From positions 1 through 47,203 of the forward strand of contig CAAFHX010000027.1 in NCBI GenBank assembly GCA_900762815.1: a stretch of DNA of 47,203 nucleotides, written 5' to 3'. Of this stretch, positions 16,501-25,883 are shown piece by piece. The notes beneath the pieces were generated by a model. The model was given only the letters and a program-made list of their open reading frames with translations. It searched no databases and was not told where the DNA came from. The stretch's first letter is position 1; each line of letters begins with the position of its first letter. The translations under genes and the position numbers were made by a program. Source of the DNA: Candidatus Avelusimicrobium facis (GTDB lineage Bacteria; Elusimicrobiota; Elusimicrobia; Elusimicrobiales; Elusimicrobiaceae).

Positions 16501-16517
16501 AAGCTCTCCTTGTGCGT

Positions 16518-16526
16518 ATTTTAGCA
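16518..16526 (-). promoter_or_regulatory. Extended -10 promoter of the flavodoxin-like gene
   Basis: On the minus strand TGC plus TAAAAT (16523-16518). Transcription would start near 16511, at the AAGGAG ribosome site (16511-16506), giving a very short leader. Confidence 0.5.
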
Positions 16527-16595
16527 AAATCTAAGCCCTTGCGCGCGGGCATTGCGCGCGCGTACGAAAGTTTGCCCCAAAAGAGTGCCAAAAAT

Positions 16596-16603
16596 TATAA
16601 AAT
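16596..16603 (+). promoter_or_regulatory. -10 region of the mnmE to murG run
   Basis: TATAAAAT (16596-16603) lies ten bases before the mnmE ATG at 16614. No Shine-Dalgarno is seen. It may be the only promoter for a 12.7-kb run of genes. Confidence 0.45.
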
Positions 16604-16613
16604 ATAGCTAACT

Positions 16614-17975
16614 ATGAACAGCACCGTTTGCGCACCCATTACCGCTGCCGGACAAAGTGCCGTGGCCTTGGTCCGCCTCAGCGGGCCGGACTGCCTGGCC
16701 CTTTTGCACCGCCTGACGGGGGGAAAGAAAGACTTTCCGCCGCGCCGGCAGGTATTTTGTCGACTTTACGACGGGAAAACGGTGTTGGATGAAGCTTTGA
16801 TTACTTATTTTAAGGCCCCGCACAGCTTTACCGGGGAGGACGTGGCGGAGTTTGCTCTGCACGGCTCGCCCTATATCCGTGGGCGCCTGCTGGAACTGCT
16901 TTGCGCGGCGGGGGCCGTTCCGGCGCAACGGGGGGAATTTTCCTACCGGGCGTTTTTAAACGGCAAAATGGACTTGCTGGAAGCGCAAGGCTTGTGCGAT
17001 TTGATTTCCGCCGGGAACAAGGCCGCGCATGACCTGGCCTTGTCTTCCTTGGACGGCCGCTTGAGCGAAAAATTAAACCGGCTTAAAGCCCAACTGACCG
17101 ACACCTTGGCCCAAATTGAGGTGCGCTTAGACGACGTGGATGAGGAAATGCCGCCGCTTAACGAAGCGCAAACCTTGCAAAGCCTGCAGACCTGCGCGGG
17201 GCAGCTTTCGCGCCTGGGCGATACCTTTTCCGTTGGGAAGTTCATCAAAGAAGGGCTCAAAACGGCCATTGTCGGCGCGCCCAATTGCGGCAAGTCCAGC
17301 CTGCTCAATGCCTTGGTGGGTTTTGACCGCGCCATTGTGGCCGACCAAAGCGGCACCACGCGCGACACCGTAGAGGAAACCTTGGATTTGGACGGGCAAA
17401 AAATCATTTTGACCGATACCGCCGGCATCCGCGACCATGCCTTGGACCCGGCTGAACAAGAGGGTATGAAACGCAGCCTGCGCGCCATGGAAAAGGCCGA
17501 TGTGGTTTTGTTCGTGGCGGATTTGTCGCGCGCGTTGGCCCCGCAGGAGCAAGCGTTGTGGGACGATGTGCAAAAGCAAAACAAGCCCGTGATTTTGGTG
17601 CTCAATAAATCCGACCGGGCCGATGACGCCGCCTGCTGCCCGCTGGCGCAACAAGCGCAATACAGCGTTACGCTTTCGTGCAAAAACGGCCAAGGCATTG
17701 ACGCGTTGAAGAAACAGATTTTGGCTTTTGTTTCCGCTCCGGCTGCCCGCGCCGAAGACGGCGTGATGATTTCCAACCTGCGCCAGTATCGCGCGGTGGT
17801 GGACGCGCAAACCGAGCTGGAAAGCGCCGCCGTGCAGCTTACCCGTGGGGCCGGGCTGGAGATTTACGCCGAGCACATCCGCACCGCGCTGCGCGCGTTA
17901 AAAGATTTAATCGGAGAGGTAACCGCCGACGATGTTTTGGGCGTTATTTTCTCTAAATTTTGTATGGGTAAATAA
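16614..17975 (+). CDS. mnmE: tRNA uridine-5-carboxymethylaminomethyl GTPase MnmE
   Basis: 453 aa. N-terminal formyl-THF-binding domain (TVCAPITAAGQSAVALVRLSG, FTGEDVAEFALHGSPYI), helical domain, and an inserted G domain: P-loop GAPNCGKSS near residue 222-230, SGTTRDT switch I, DTAGIR (G3), NKSD (G4). The last residues are the family C-x-G-K motif (CMGK), whose Cys is catalytic. With MnmG it makes the cmnm5 group on U34 of tRNAs reading NNA/NNG codons. Stop and the mnmG ATG are adjacent (17973-17976), so the pair is co-translated. Confidence 0.97.
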   Translation: MNSTVCAPITAAGQSAVALVRLSGPDCLALLHRLTGGKKDFPPRRQVFCRLYDGKTVLDEALITYFKAPHSFTGEDVAEFALHGSPYIRGRLLELLCAAGAVPAQRGEFSYRAFLNGKMDLLEAQGLCDLISAGNKAAHDLALSSLDGRLSEKLNRLKAQLTDTLAQIEVRLDDVDEEMPPLNEAQTLQSLQTCAGQLSRLGDTFSVGKFIKEGLKTAIVGAPNCGKSSLLNALVGFDRAIVADQSGTTRDTVEETLDLDGQKIILTDTAGIRDHALDPAEQEGMKRSLRAMEKADVVLFVADLSRALAPQEQALWDDVQKQNKPVILVLNKSDRADDAACCPLAQQAQYSVTLSCKNGQGIDALKKQILAFVSAPAARAEDGVMISNLRQYRAVVDAQTELESAAVQLTRGAGLEIYAEHIRTALRALKDLIGEVTADDVLGVIFSKFCMGK

Positions 17976-19760
17976 ATGTTTGACTACAAAGAAATCTATG
18001 ATGTGATTGTCATTGGGGGCGGACACGCCGGGTGCGAGGCGGCCTTGGCCTCTGCCAAGGCCGGGGCCAAAACCCTGCTGATGACGCAAAGCTTGGACAC
18101 CATTGCCCAAATGTCCTGCAACCCCTCTATCGGCGGGATTGCCAAGGGACAAATCGTGCGCGAATTAGACGCACTGGGCGGAGCCATGGGCCGCATTACC
18201 GACTCTGCCGCCGTGCATTACCATCTGCTCAATACAGGCAAAGGCCCGGCGGTGCATTCGCCGCGCGTCCAATGCGACAAAAAGGCCTACCAATTTAACT
18301 TTAAGCACACCCTGGAGCTGCAACCGGGGTTGGATATCATCCAAGACGAAGCGGCGCAACTGAGCGCCACGGACGGCGCCGTAGACGGCGTTATCACGCG
18401 CCGCCACACGCGCTATCACGCCAAGGCGGTGGTGCTGACCACGGGCACTTTTTTGGCCGGGACCATTCACATTGGCGAGGAAGTGTTCCCCGGCGGACGC
18501 TATAACGATATGCCCAGCAATGAGCTGTCTGCTTCGCTAAAAAGCTTGGGGCTGCATCTTTTGCGTTTTAAAACGGGCACGCCCATGCGCATCAATGCGC
18601 GCGGGATAGACTTTTCCAAATTCCGCTTGCAGCCCTCGGATAATCCGTTTCAACCCATGTCGCACTTTACCGACTACGCCACGCAAAGCCGGCGGCCTTT
18701 TATGAGCTGCTATATTACCCGCACCACCGAGGAAACGGATCAAATTTTGCGTGAAAATTTGCACCGCTCGGCCATGTACAGCGGCAAAATTCATGCGCTG
18801 GGGCCGCGTTATTGCCCGTCGGTAGAGGATAAAACCAAAAAATTCCCCGACGTTAAAAGCCACCCGCTGTTTTTAGAGCCGGAGGGGAATAATACCGAGG
18901 AATATTACATCCAAGGTTTCTCCACCAGTATGCCCGAAGACGTGCAGCGGGCCCTGCTTAAATCCGTGCCGGGGCTGGAGAATGCTTTCATTACCCGCCC
19001 GGGGTATGCCATAGAATATGACTTTTCCGACCCGATGGATTTGTATCCGTCGCTGGAGAGCAAAATTCTGCCGGGGCTGTTTTGCGGCGGGCAAATCAAC
19101 GGCACCACCGGGTATGAAGAGGCCGGCGGCCAAGGCTTTATGGCCGGTATCAACGCCGCCAGAAAAACCCAAGGCAAGGAGCCCTTTGTCTTGCGCCGCG
19201 ACGAGGCATACATCGGCGTGCTGATTGACGACTTGGTCAACAAAGGCGTCAATGAGCCTTACCGTATGTTTACTTCCCGTGCCGAATACCGCATTTTGCT
19301 GCGCAATGACAATGCCGATTTGCGCCTGTGCCCTTATGGTTTTGCCTTGGGCACCTTGGAAGAAAAATACAAAAAACCATTTGAAAATTACCGCGCCCAG
19401 GTGGAAAAACGCAAGGCCGACCCCGCCTATGCGGTGGACGAGACGGATTTGTACCCGTGGAACGCAGACAAGGTGCGTTTTCACGTGGAGGTTTTCCACA
19501 AATACGCCGGATATTATGAGCGCAACAAAAAAGACGCCGAGAAATTGGCCCAATCGGAGCATATCGTCATCCCGGAGGGGTTTGACCCGTCGGCCGTAAA
19601 AGGTATACTGATAGAAAGCAGCCAAAAGCTCAAGGCCGTCCGCCCGCGCACCTTGGGGCAGGCGGCGCGTATCCCGGGGGTTACTCCGGCCGATATCCAG
19701 CTGCTGGCCATTCACATAGAGCGGTACCGGAGACTTAAAAATGCAGCTAAAGCTGACTGA
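17976..19760 (+). CDS. mnmG: tRNA uridine-5-carboxymethylaminomethyl enzyme MnmG
   Basis: 594 aa. FAD-binding N-terminus with GGGHAGCEAA (about residues 12-21), the family segments MSCNPSIGGIAKGQIVRELDALGG and NTGKGPAVHSPRVQCDK (containing one of the catalytic cysteine regions), GGQINGTTGYEEAGGQG, and SRAEYRILLRNDNADLRL. The C-terminal helical domain ends with ARIPGVTPADIQLLAIHIERYR, the MnmE/tRNA-binding part. It supplies the FAD-dependent half of the MnmEG complex. The last 20 nt overlap rsmG. Confidence 0.97.
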   Translation: MFDYKEIYDVIVIGGGHAGCEAALASAKAGAKTLLMTQSLDTIAQMSCNPSIGGIAKGQIVRELDALGGAMGRITDSAAVHYHLLNTGKGPAVHSPRVQCDKKAYQFNFKHTLELQPGLDIIQDEAAQLSATDGAVDGVITRRHTRYHAKAVVLTTGTFLAGTIHIGEEVFPGGRYNDMPSNELSASLKSLGLHLLRFKTGTPMRINARGIDFSKFRLQPSDNPFQPMSHFTDYATQSRRPFMSCYITRTTEETDQILRENLHRSAMYSGKIHALGPRYCPSVEDKTKKFPDVKSHPLFLEPEGNNTEEYYIQGFSTSMPEDVQRALLKSVPGLENAFITRPGYAIEYDFSDPMDLYPSLESKILPGLFCGGQINGTTGYEEAGGQGFMAGINAARKTQGKEPFVLRRDEAYIGVLIDDLVNKGVNEPYRMFTSRAEYRILLRNDNADLRLCPYGFALGTLEEKYKKPFENYRAQVEKRKADPAYAVDETDLYPWNADKVRFHVEVFHKYAGYYERNKKDAEKLAQSEHIVIPEGFDPSAVKGILIESSQKLKAVRPRTLGQAARIPGVTPADIQLLAIHIERYRRLKNAAKAD

Positions 19761-20388
19761 TTTTGCCGCCCGGCAGGGGCTGGCATTGCCTTCGGACGCC
19801 GCCGAGCGGTTGCTATCCTATGCGCAGCTGGTGTGGCAGAAGAAAGGTTTTTTAAATTTGACCAGCGCGGACAGCTTGGAGGAAATCCTTGTGCGCCACG
19901 TGTGCGACGGCCTGGCCGCAGCGGCCTGCTTGGCCCAACGCGCGACGGGAAAGGAAAGCTTTTCCGTGGCCGATATGGGCGCAGGCGCGGGGTACATCGG
20001 GCTAAGTATCGCTATTGCGTTGCCTCAAGCGCACGTCAGCTTGGTAGAAAGCTTAGAAAAACGCTGCTCTTTTTTAAATTGGGCGGTGCTGAAATTGGGG
20101 CTTAAAAATGTTTCCGTACGGCAAATGCGCCTGGGGCAAACGCCGCTGCCGCCTTTTGATTTTGTAACGGAGCGGGCCATGGGGCAACTGAATGATATTT
20201 TGCCTTTGATTGCCCCCTGCGTGGCCCCGGGCGGGTTGTTTGCCGCTTACCAAAGCCGGCCGGACCAGGCCGAGGCCGCGCTGCTTTTGCGCTGCGGGCT
20301 AAGGGCCTTGCCCGCGCAAGCGTACCGCTTGCCCGGGGAACAAAAAGAGCGGTATTTGGCCTTGTTTACACGGGCGGACGCAGAATAA
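19741..20388 (+). CDS. rsmG: 16S rRNA (guanine-527-N7) methyltransferase RsmG
   Basis: 215 aa, the usual size. The SAM-binding core is visible as VADMGAGAGYIGLSIAIALP (motif I at about residues 77-96), VSLVESLEKRCSFL (motif II acidic residue) and FVTERAMGQL, which stands for the family's V-T-S-R-A. RsmG methylates N7 of G527 in 16S rRNA. The ATG lies inside the end of mnmG (20-nt overlap). The mnmE-mnmG-rsmG order is conserved in bacteria, but the parA-parB pair that often follows is not here. Confidence 0.93.
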   Translation: MQLKLTDFAARQGLALPSDAAERLLSYAQLVWQKKGFLNLTSADSLEEILVRHVCDGLAAAACLAQRATGKESFSVADMGAGAGYIGLSIAIALPQAHVSLVESLEKRCSFLNWAVLKLGLKNVSVRQMRLGQTPLPPFDFVTERAMGQLNDILPLIAPCVAPGGLFAAYQSRPDQAEAALLLRCGLRALPAQAYRLPGEQKERYLALFTRADAE

Positions 20389-20392
20389 ATTT

Positions 20393-21667
20393 ATGGATAT
20401 CGTCAAACAAATTTCTATTTTGCTGTGGGTGTTGGGGGGCATTTTGATTACACCCCCGGTGCTGCGCCATTTCAATATAGACGTGCAGGACGCTTACCGC
20501 AAAGTGCTGGTGCTGGGCGACAAACCGCAGCCCCCGCAAGCGCCTATGGCCAAAAAAGAAATTGACCCGCAGGTGTTTGACGAACTCTTCCAAGACCCGG
20601 TGCCCGAGACCCCGCAGCAGCGCGCCGAAGCGGAGAAGGAATTTGAGGAGCTTATCTCCGGCCTGGAGCGGGTGGAACGCATAGACCGCGCCGAAGTGCT
20701 GGCGGTGCGCGGCGTGCCCGCGCCGTTCCGCGCGCCGGCCAATATGCAGGGAAAATTGCGCTGGCTGCCGCCTCCCCCGGGATTTTTGACCGGAGAAACC
20801 TTTAACTACCTCATCTACCGCGAAGTGCACCCGGTGGGGGAAAAATTAAAATCGGTATTAGACACCATTCACGGCAATTTGATGTTGGATTTAACCCCTT
20901 TTACTTTGGTGGCCAAACCCAGCAAAATTTTGGTGATGCTGTTTGGGGAAAAACAAAGCTACATGAACTTTACCAAGCGGCCGTCCTGGTCCGGCGCGGC
21001 GTCTGATTTGCGGGCCGATACCATGTATGTATTGGAGGGGCACAACTTTTATCCGCTCTCGGTACATGAGCTGACCCACTTGTATTTTGACGGGTATTTC
21101 CTGCCGGCGGTGTCGCCGTTGTGGCTTTCGGAAGGCATGGCGGTGTACATGCAAATCCACGCCACGCACCAAAAGCCCTCTTGGGTGGACAAAAGCATTG
21201 CCAACATTTTGCGCGGGGCATATATTCCGCTAGAGGATATGGTGAAAATGGAAAGCTTGGCCGATTTGACCACCCCGCAGGCGGAGCTGTGGTATACGCA
21301 GGCCTATAGCGTGGTGGATTACTTGCTTAACGAACACAGCCGCGACGAGTTTTATCGCTTTTGCAATGAGCTCAAACAAGGCACGCCGATACACCAGGCC
21401 TTGTACCGCGCCTACGGCATGCCTTTTACCAAAGTGTCCGTGCTGCAAAACGTATGGTTGCATGATTTGGCCAAACACGCCGAAGGACATCTGTTCACCG
21501 GGCGGCCGTCCAAGCGTCTGCCCGTAGAGGTCATTTCCTCTACGCAAACCGTGTCCGTGCAAAAGGCCCCGGCGGCCCGGCCGGCTCCGGCGCGTCCGGC
21601 TCCGAAAAAGACGGTCATCCCCAAATTAAAAAAGGTGGACACCCATGGCTATAAGGGGGGCTTTTAA
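20393..21667 (+). CDS. Membrane-anchored gluzincin metallopeptidase
   Basis: 424 aa. One N-terminal hydrophobic segment (ISILLWVLGGILITPPVL) anchors it. A helical linker precedes a zinc peptidase domain with H225-E226-L-T-H229 (HELTH) and a third ligand E247 in WLSEGMAVYMQ, the spacing of gluzincins (peptidase MA-like families). The region downstream (AELWYTQAYSVVDYLL) matches the helix that closes the active site in this clan. The C-terminus is Pro/Ala/Lys-rich. It most likely acts in the periplasm; its substrate is unknown. It sits between rsmG (gap 4 nt) and rsmH (stop overlaps ATG at 21667), inside a division/cell-wall run, which hints at an envelope role. Confidence 0.85.
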   Translation: MDIVKQISILLWVLGGILITPPVLRHFNIDVQDAYRKVLVLGDKPQPPQAPMAKKEIDPQVFDELFQDPVPETPQQRAEAEKEFEELISGLERVERIDRAEVLAVRGVPAPFRAPANMQGKLRWLPPPPGFLTGETFNYLIYREVHPVGEKLKSVLDTIHGNLMLDLTPFTLVAKPSKILVMLFGEKQSYMNFTKRPSWSGAASDLRADTMYVLEGHNFYPLSVHELTHLYFDGYFLPAVSPLWLSEGMAVYMQIHATHQKPSWVDKSIANILRGAYIPLEDMVKMESLADLTTPQAELWYTQAYSVVDYLLNEHSRDEFYRFCNELKQGTPIHQALYRAYGMPFTKVSVLQNVWLHDLAKHAEGHLFTGRPSKRLPVEVISSTQTVSVQKAPAARPAPARPAPKKTVIPKLKKVDTHGYKGGF

Positions 21668-22548
21668 TGACCCGGACTTGGACGCATATCCCCATTTTAG
21701 CACCGGAAATTGCGCAGCTGTTGCTGCAGCGCTTAGACGGTGTATACATAGACGGCACCTTGGGCTTGGGGGGGCATACCCGGTTCTTTTTGTCCCGGTT
21801 GGGCCCGCAAGCGCGTGTGATTGGTTTTGACAAAGACGAAGAAGCCTTGGCCATGGCCCGCGAGCGGGTGAACGACACCCGTTTGACCGCCGTGCACGCT
21901 TCTTATACGCAGGCCCCGCAAGTATTGGCGGATTTGGGGCTGGACGGCGCAGACGGGGCCTTGTTTGATTTGGGCTTGAGTTCGTACCAGCTGGACAATC
22001 CCGCCCGGGGCTTTAGCCTGCAACACGACGGGCCGCTGGATATGCGTTTTGATTTGTCGGCTCCGCTGACGGCGGAAAAAATCGTCAACGAATGGGGCCT
22101 GGACGACTTGGAGCGGATTTTAACGCAATACGGGGAGGAGCGCAACGCCCACGCCATTGCGCTGGCCCTGATGGCCGCCCGCCGCCAAGGACCGATACGG
22201 ACCACCTTTGCCCTTAAAAATATTGTGCAGAGCGTCCTCCGCGGCCGGGGCAAAATTCATCCGGCCACGCAAACCTTTCAGGCCCTGCGTATCGCCGTCA
22301 ACGACGAGCTGGGCTGCGTGGAGCGCGTAGCGGCGCTGCTGCCTAAGCTTTTGCGCCCGGGGGGCCGGGCGGCGGTGTTGACCTTTCATTCTTTAGAGGA
22401 CCGCCTGGTCAAAACCCGTTTTAAAGAACTCTGCGCGCTCGGCGGCTGGCAGCTGGTCAATAAGCATGTCATTGCCCCCGGCTATGAGGAAGTGCGCCAA
22501 AATCCGCGTGCGCGCAGCGCCAAATTACGAGTGATAGAAAAAATATGA
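21667..22548 (+). CDS. rsmH: 16S rRNA (cytosine-1402-N4) methyltransferase RsmH
   Basis: 293 aa. First recognisable gene of the dcw (division/cell wall) cluster; also known as mraW. SAM-binding motif I appears as YIDGTLGLGGHTRFFL, followed by VIGFDKDEEALAMARER, GALFDLGLSSYQLDNPARGFS and RPGGRAAVLTFHSLEDRLVK, all family hallmarks. It methylates N4 of C1402 in the 16S P site. The mraZ regulator that usually precedes it is missing; the peptidase gene takes its place. The ATG overlaps the peptidase TAA, and the stop overlaps the ftsL-like ATG (ATGA). Confidence 0.96.
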   Translation: MTRTWTHIPILAPEIAQLLLQRLDGVYIDGTLGLGGHTRFFLSRLGPQARVIGFDKDEEALAMARERVNDTRLTAVHASYTQAPQVLADLGLDGADGALFDLGLSSYQLDNPARGFSLQHDGPLDMRFDLSAPLTAEKIVNEWGLDDLERILTQYGEERNAHAIALALMAARRQGPIRTTFALKNIVQSVLRGRGKIHPATQTFQALRIAVNDELGCVERVAALLPKLLRPGGRAAVLTFHSLEDRLVKTRFKELCALGGWQLVNKHVIAPGYEEVRQNPRARSAKLRVIEKI

Positions 22549-22799
22549 AATTGTTTATCTGGGTATTTATTTTAAGTATATTTGCCTTTGGGGTGGTGAT
22601 GATGCGTATTGAAATCAACCGCTCCGGCCGGGCCATCGGCAAGCTCAATAACGAGGTGGAAATCAAACAGGCGCGCAACCAATATTTGGAGCTGGAATGC
22701 GCCCGCCTCTCCGGCCCGGAGGAAGTGTTCACCTCCGCCGAAAAGAAATTGCACTTGCGCCGCACGCCGCCGCAAGACATTGTGGTATTGGACGATTAA
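22545..22799 (+). CDS. ftsL: FtsL-like small division protein
   Basis: 84 aa. A cytoplasmic end of only a few residues, one membrane helix (LFIWVFILSIFAFGVVMM, about residues 2-19), and a short coiled coil (INRSGRAIGKLNNEVEIKQARNQYLELE, about 23-50), then LSGPEEVFTSAEKKLHLR, which matches the FtsL/DivIC pattern of a conserved segment after the coiled coil. In the divisome FtsL pairs with FtsB and activates FtsWI. Sequence identity in this family is always low, so the call rests on topology, size and position between rsmH and ftsI. Confidence 0.75.
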   Translation: MKLFIWVFILSIFAFGVVMMRIEINRSGRAIGKLNNEVEIKQARNQYLELECARLSGPEEVFTSAEKKLHLRRTPPQDIVVLDD

Positions 22800-24506
22800 A
22801 TGTTTCAAAAAACAACCCCCTTTGTTAACAACGCCAAAGCCCGCATGAAACTGTGCGGGATGTTGTGCCTGCTGGCGCCCTTGTGCATTGGGGTGCGGTT
22901 GTTTTATATGCAGACCTTTTTGCACGATGAGTTCGCCTCCAAGGCCGAGCGCGCCATTTACAACTACCTGGCCGAGGACCGCCTGCGCGGGCAAATTTAC
23001 GACGTGAACGGCCGCTTTTTGGCCCAGTCCGTGCGCACCCATTCCTGCGGGGTCAACAAGCGTTATGTCAAAGACAAAAAGAAAACCATTGCGTTTTTGT
23101 CTAAAACCTTGGGGCTGGATAAAAAAGACATTGAACGCAAGTGGAACCGCAAAAACAATTTCTTCTTCGTGGCCAAAAAAATCAAACCCGATGTATATAT
23201 GCAAATGTTGCCTGTGCTGCGTACCGAGCTGGGCCAAGGCCTGGAGCTGACCCCGGAATATGAGCGCATCCACCCGTACGGAGACAGCGCCATAGACCTG
23301 TTGGGGGCGGCCAATTCCAAAAACTTGGGCCTCTCGGGCCTAGAGCAAATGTTCAATGCCGAGCTCAGCCAAGACATCAGCCGCCGCCGCGCCAAACGCG
23401 CCCGCCGGGGGGAAGTGATTTACGACCGCTCCTTAAAGGAAGAAAACGAAGTGGGCAGCATTTATTTAACCATAGACGAGCTGGCCCAATATTACGCCGA
23501 GAAAGCCCTGGATAAAGCCGTCAAAGATTATGAGCCCGACAACGGCCTCATCTTGGTGCAGCAGCCCCAAACCGGGCGGATTTTGGCGGCGGCCTCTTAT
23601 CCGCGCAAGGACGGCCAAAGCCTGCCTTTTCAGTTTACCTATGAGCCGGGGTCTACCTTTAAATCCATTTCCGTGGCCTCGGCGTTGGACGCCGGAGCCG
23701 TGTCTATCAACGACGCCATTGACATGAGCGGACGCAAGTGGGAGGTGGCCCGGGGGGTAGTAGTGCAGGACAAGCAACATAAAAAAGACGAGCTGACCAT
23801 CCCGGAGATTATGGCCTTGTCTTCCAATATCGGCGCGGGCAAAATTGCGCTGGAGTTGGGGGCTAAAAATTTGTTTTATTATATTATTGCCTTCGGTTTT
23901 GGCAGCAAGACCGATATCAATTTTAACGGAGAATCCAAAGGCTATCTGCCCCCGTACAACAAATGGACCAAGGTGGACACCGCCTCTAAGGGGTACGGCT
24001 ACGGCATAGCGTTGACGCCGCTGCAGCTCATCGGGGCGTACTCGGCCATAGCCAACGGCGGGTGGCTGATGCAGGCGCATTTGATTGACCATATTGCGTA
24101 TGCCGACGGGCGTGTGGATAAAAAAGCCAAGGTGCAGCGCATCCGCCGGGTGATTAAGCCCGAAACGTCGGATTTGATGAAAAAGGTGCTGGAGCACGTG
24201 GTGCAAGAAGGCTCCGGCAAAAAAGCCCGTATCAAGGGCTACAGCGTGGCCGGAAAGACCGGCACCGCGGAAAAATTAAGCAAAGAGGGCGGCTATGCCA
24301 AGCGCCGCCACGTGGTGTCCTTTTGCGGCTTTACGCCGATAGAGGACCCGCAGTTTACCATTTTGGTGGTACTGGACAATCCGGCCAAGTATACCTTCGG
24401 CGGTACGGCCTCGGCCCCGGTGTTTAAGGAAGTGGCCGAAAGCCTGCTGGCTATGTACGCTGTCCGTCCGGACCGCCCGGAAGAATTAACGGAAAACAAA
24501 AAATAA
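22800..24506 (+). CDS. ftsI: Peptidoglycan transpeptidase FtsI (PBP2/3 class B)
   Basis: 568 aa. Short cytoplasmic end, one membrane helix (about 18-40), the class B dimerisation domain (RLRGQIYDVNGRFLAQS, the R-G-x-I-x-D-R-N-like motif) and a transpeptidase domain with S285-T-F-K288 (catalytic Ser and Lys), S341-S-N343 and K486-T-G488. It crosslinks septal peptidoglycan together with FtsW. No PASTA repeats are seen. The ATG follows the ftsL stop directly. murE, the usual next gene, is absent; murF follows after 30 bp. Confidence 0.95.
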   Translation: MFQKTTPFVNNAKARMKLCGMLCLLAPLCIGVRLFYMQTFLHDEFASKAERAIYNYLAEDRLRGQIYDVNGRFLAQSVRTHSCGVNKRYVKDKKKTIAFLSKTLGLDKKDIERKWNRKNNFFFVAKKIKPDVYMQMLPVLRTELGQGLELTPEYERIHPYGDSAIDLLGAANSKNLGLSGLEQMFNAELSQDISRRRAKRARRGEVIYDRSLKEENEVGSIYLTIDELAQYYAEKALDKAVKDYEPDNGLILVQQPQTGRILAAASYPRKDGQSLPFQFTYEPGSTFKSISVASALDAGAVSINDAIDMSGRKWEVARGVVVQDKQHKKDELTIPEIMALSSNIGAGKIALELGAKNLFYYIIAFGFGSKTDINFNGESKGYLPPYNKWTKVDTASKGYGYGIALTPLQLIGAYSAIANGGWLMQAHLIDHIAYADGRVDKKAKVQRIRRVIKPETSDLMKKVLEHVVQEGSGKKARIKGYSVAGKTGTAEKLSKEGGYAKRRHVVSFCGFTPIEDPQFTILVVLDNPAKYTFGGTASAPVFKEVAESLLAMYAVRPDRPEELTENKK

Positions 24507-24536
24507 ACCGATTTTTACCTAGTGTAAGGAGAATGC

Positions 24537-25880
24537 ATGAAACTCAATTTATCTTTAACCAAGCTGGCCCACATTACCGGGGGAACGCTGCACGCGGCGG
24601 ATCCGTCGGCGGTGGTACAATCCTTTGCCACAGACAGCCGGGTCATCGCCCCGGGCGATGTTTTTTGGGCGCTGCAAGGCCAGCAGCATGACGCGCACGA
24701 ATTTATCCCCGAGGTCTTAAAAAAAGGTGCGCGGGTGATTGTCGGCCAAAAGGGCAAAATCCCTTTTATTGCCGATGAAGCCGTGGCCGTTTTGGAGGTG
24801 GACAATACGTTAAAGGCCCTGCAAGCCGTGGCCAAATACCACCGCGTAAACAGCACGCTTAAAGTGGCCGCCATTACCGGCTCCAACGGCAAAAGCACCA
24901 CTAAACAAATGCTGAAATCCATTTGCGAGCAAGCCGGGGACACCATTGCCAATATGGGCAATTTTAACAATCAATTCGGGGTGCCGTTTTCTTTGTTGGA
25001 AATCCAGCCCAAACATAAGTACGGCGTATTTGAGCTGGGGGCCTCCCATCCCGGAGACATTGCCGAAACGGCCAGCCTGGCCGAGCCGGACGTGGCCGTG
25101 CTGACCAATGTGTCAGCGGCGCATTTGGAGTTTTTTAAGGATTTGGAGACGGTGTATAAAACCAAGACGGAAATTGTGGATTGCCTGGCGCCCGGCGGCA
25201 CCGTGGTGTACAACTGCGATGACGAGCTGCTGGCGCGGCTGGGCGAATACAAAGGCAAGACCATTTCGTTTGGTTTTTCGCCGCAGGCAGATTTACGTAT
25301 TTTGGAAACGGAAAACTTTTCCTTTACCTATAAAGACGCGGCCTATATGCTGGAGTTGCCCCTGCTGCGCCACGATAAGCTAAATGCGGCCGCCGCTTGT
25401 GCTGCGGCCATTGCGCTGGGCATTTTTATGGACGATATCAAAAAGGGCCTGCAGCAGTATACGCCCATGCCCATGCGTCTGGAGCGCATGCAGCGCGGTA
25501 AGACGGAGTTTATTTTAGATTGCTACAATGCCAACCCCGCCAGCATGAAAAACGCCTTGGAAATTTTGGGTAAAGAGACACGCTCTCCCCGCATTGCCGT
25601 GCTGGGGGATATGAAAGAGCTGGGCGCAAGCTCTAAAGAGCTGCACCGCCAGGTGGCGCGCTGGCTGCTGGACAATCACATAGACTATGCCTTTTTGGCC
25701 GGCAAAGAAATGCAATCAGCCGCAGACGCTTTGGCCGGCTCGCCCGTGCACTTGTCCTACGGACAAGACCCGCACCAATGGACGGCGCAACTAAAAGATG
25801 TATTGCAACAATGCGGCGGGACCTGCCTGCTCAAGGCTTCGCGCGGCATGCATTTTGAAACATTACTTAAGGAGATATAA
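24537..25880 (+). CDS. murF: UDP-MurNAc-tripeptide D-Ala-D-Ala ligase MurF
   Basis: 447 aa. Mur ligase with N-terminal UDP-binding domain (FATDSRVIAPGDVFWAL), central ATPase domain with P-loop ITGSNGKSTTKQML (about residues 112-125), NFNNQFGVP and EMGAS-like ELGASHPGDIA, and the C-terminal domain DCYNANPASMKNAL with GDMKELG, both typical of MurF. It adds D-Ala-D-Ala to UDP-MurNAc-tripeptide in the cytoplasm. AAGGAG sits before the ATG at 24537, showing that the 30-bp gap is read through. The motif set distinguishes it from MurE. Confidence 0.96.
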   Translation: MKLNLSLTKLAHITGGTLHAADPSAVVQSFATDSRVIAPGDVFWALQGQQHDAHEFIPEVLKKGARVIVGQKGKIPFIADEAVAVLEVDNTLKALQAVAKYHRVNSTLKVAAITGSNGKSTTKQMLKSICEQAGDTIANMGNFNNQFGVPFSLLEIQPKHKYGVFELGASHPGDIAETASLAEPDVAVLTNVSAAHLEFFKDLETVYKTKTEIVDCLAPGGTVVYNCDDELLARLGEYKGKTISFGFSPQADLRILETENFSFTYKDAAYMLELPLLRHDKLNAAAACAAAIALGIFMDDIKKGLQQYTPMPMRLERMQRGKTEFILDCYNANPASMKNALEILGKETRSPRIAVLGDMKELGASSKELHRQVARWLLDNHIDYAFLAGKEMQSAADALAGSPVHLSYGQDPHQWTAQLKDVLQQCGGTCLLKASRGMHFETLLKEI

Positions 25881-25883
25881 CCC

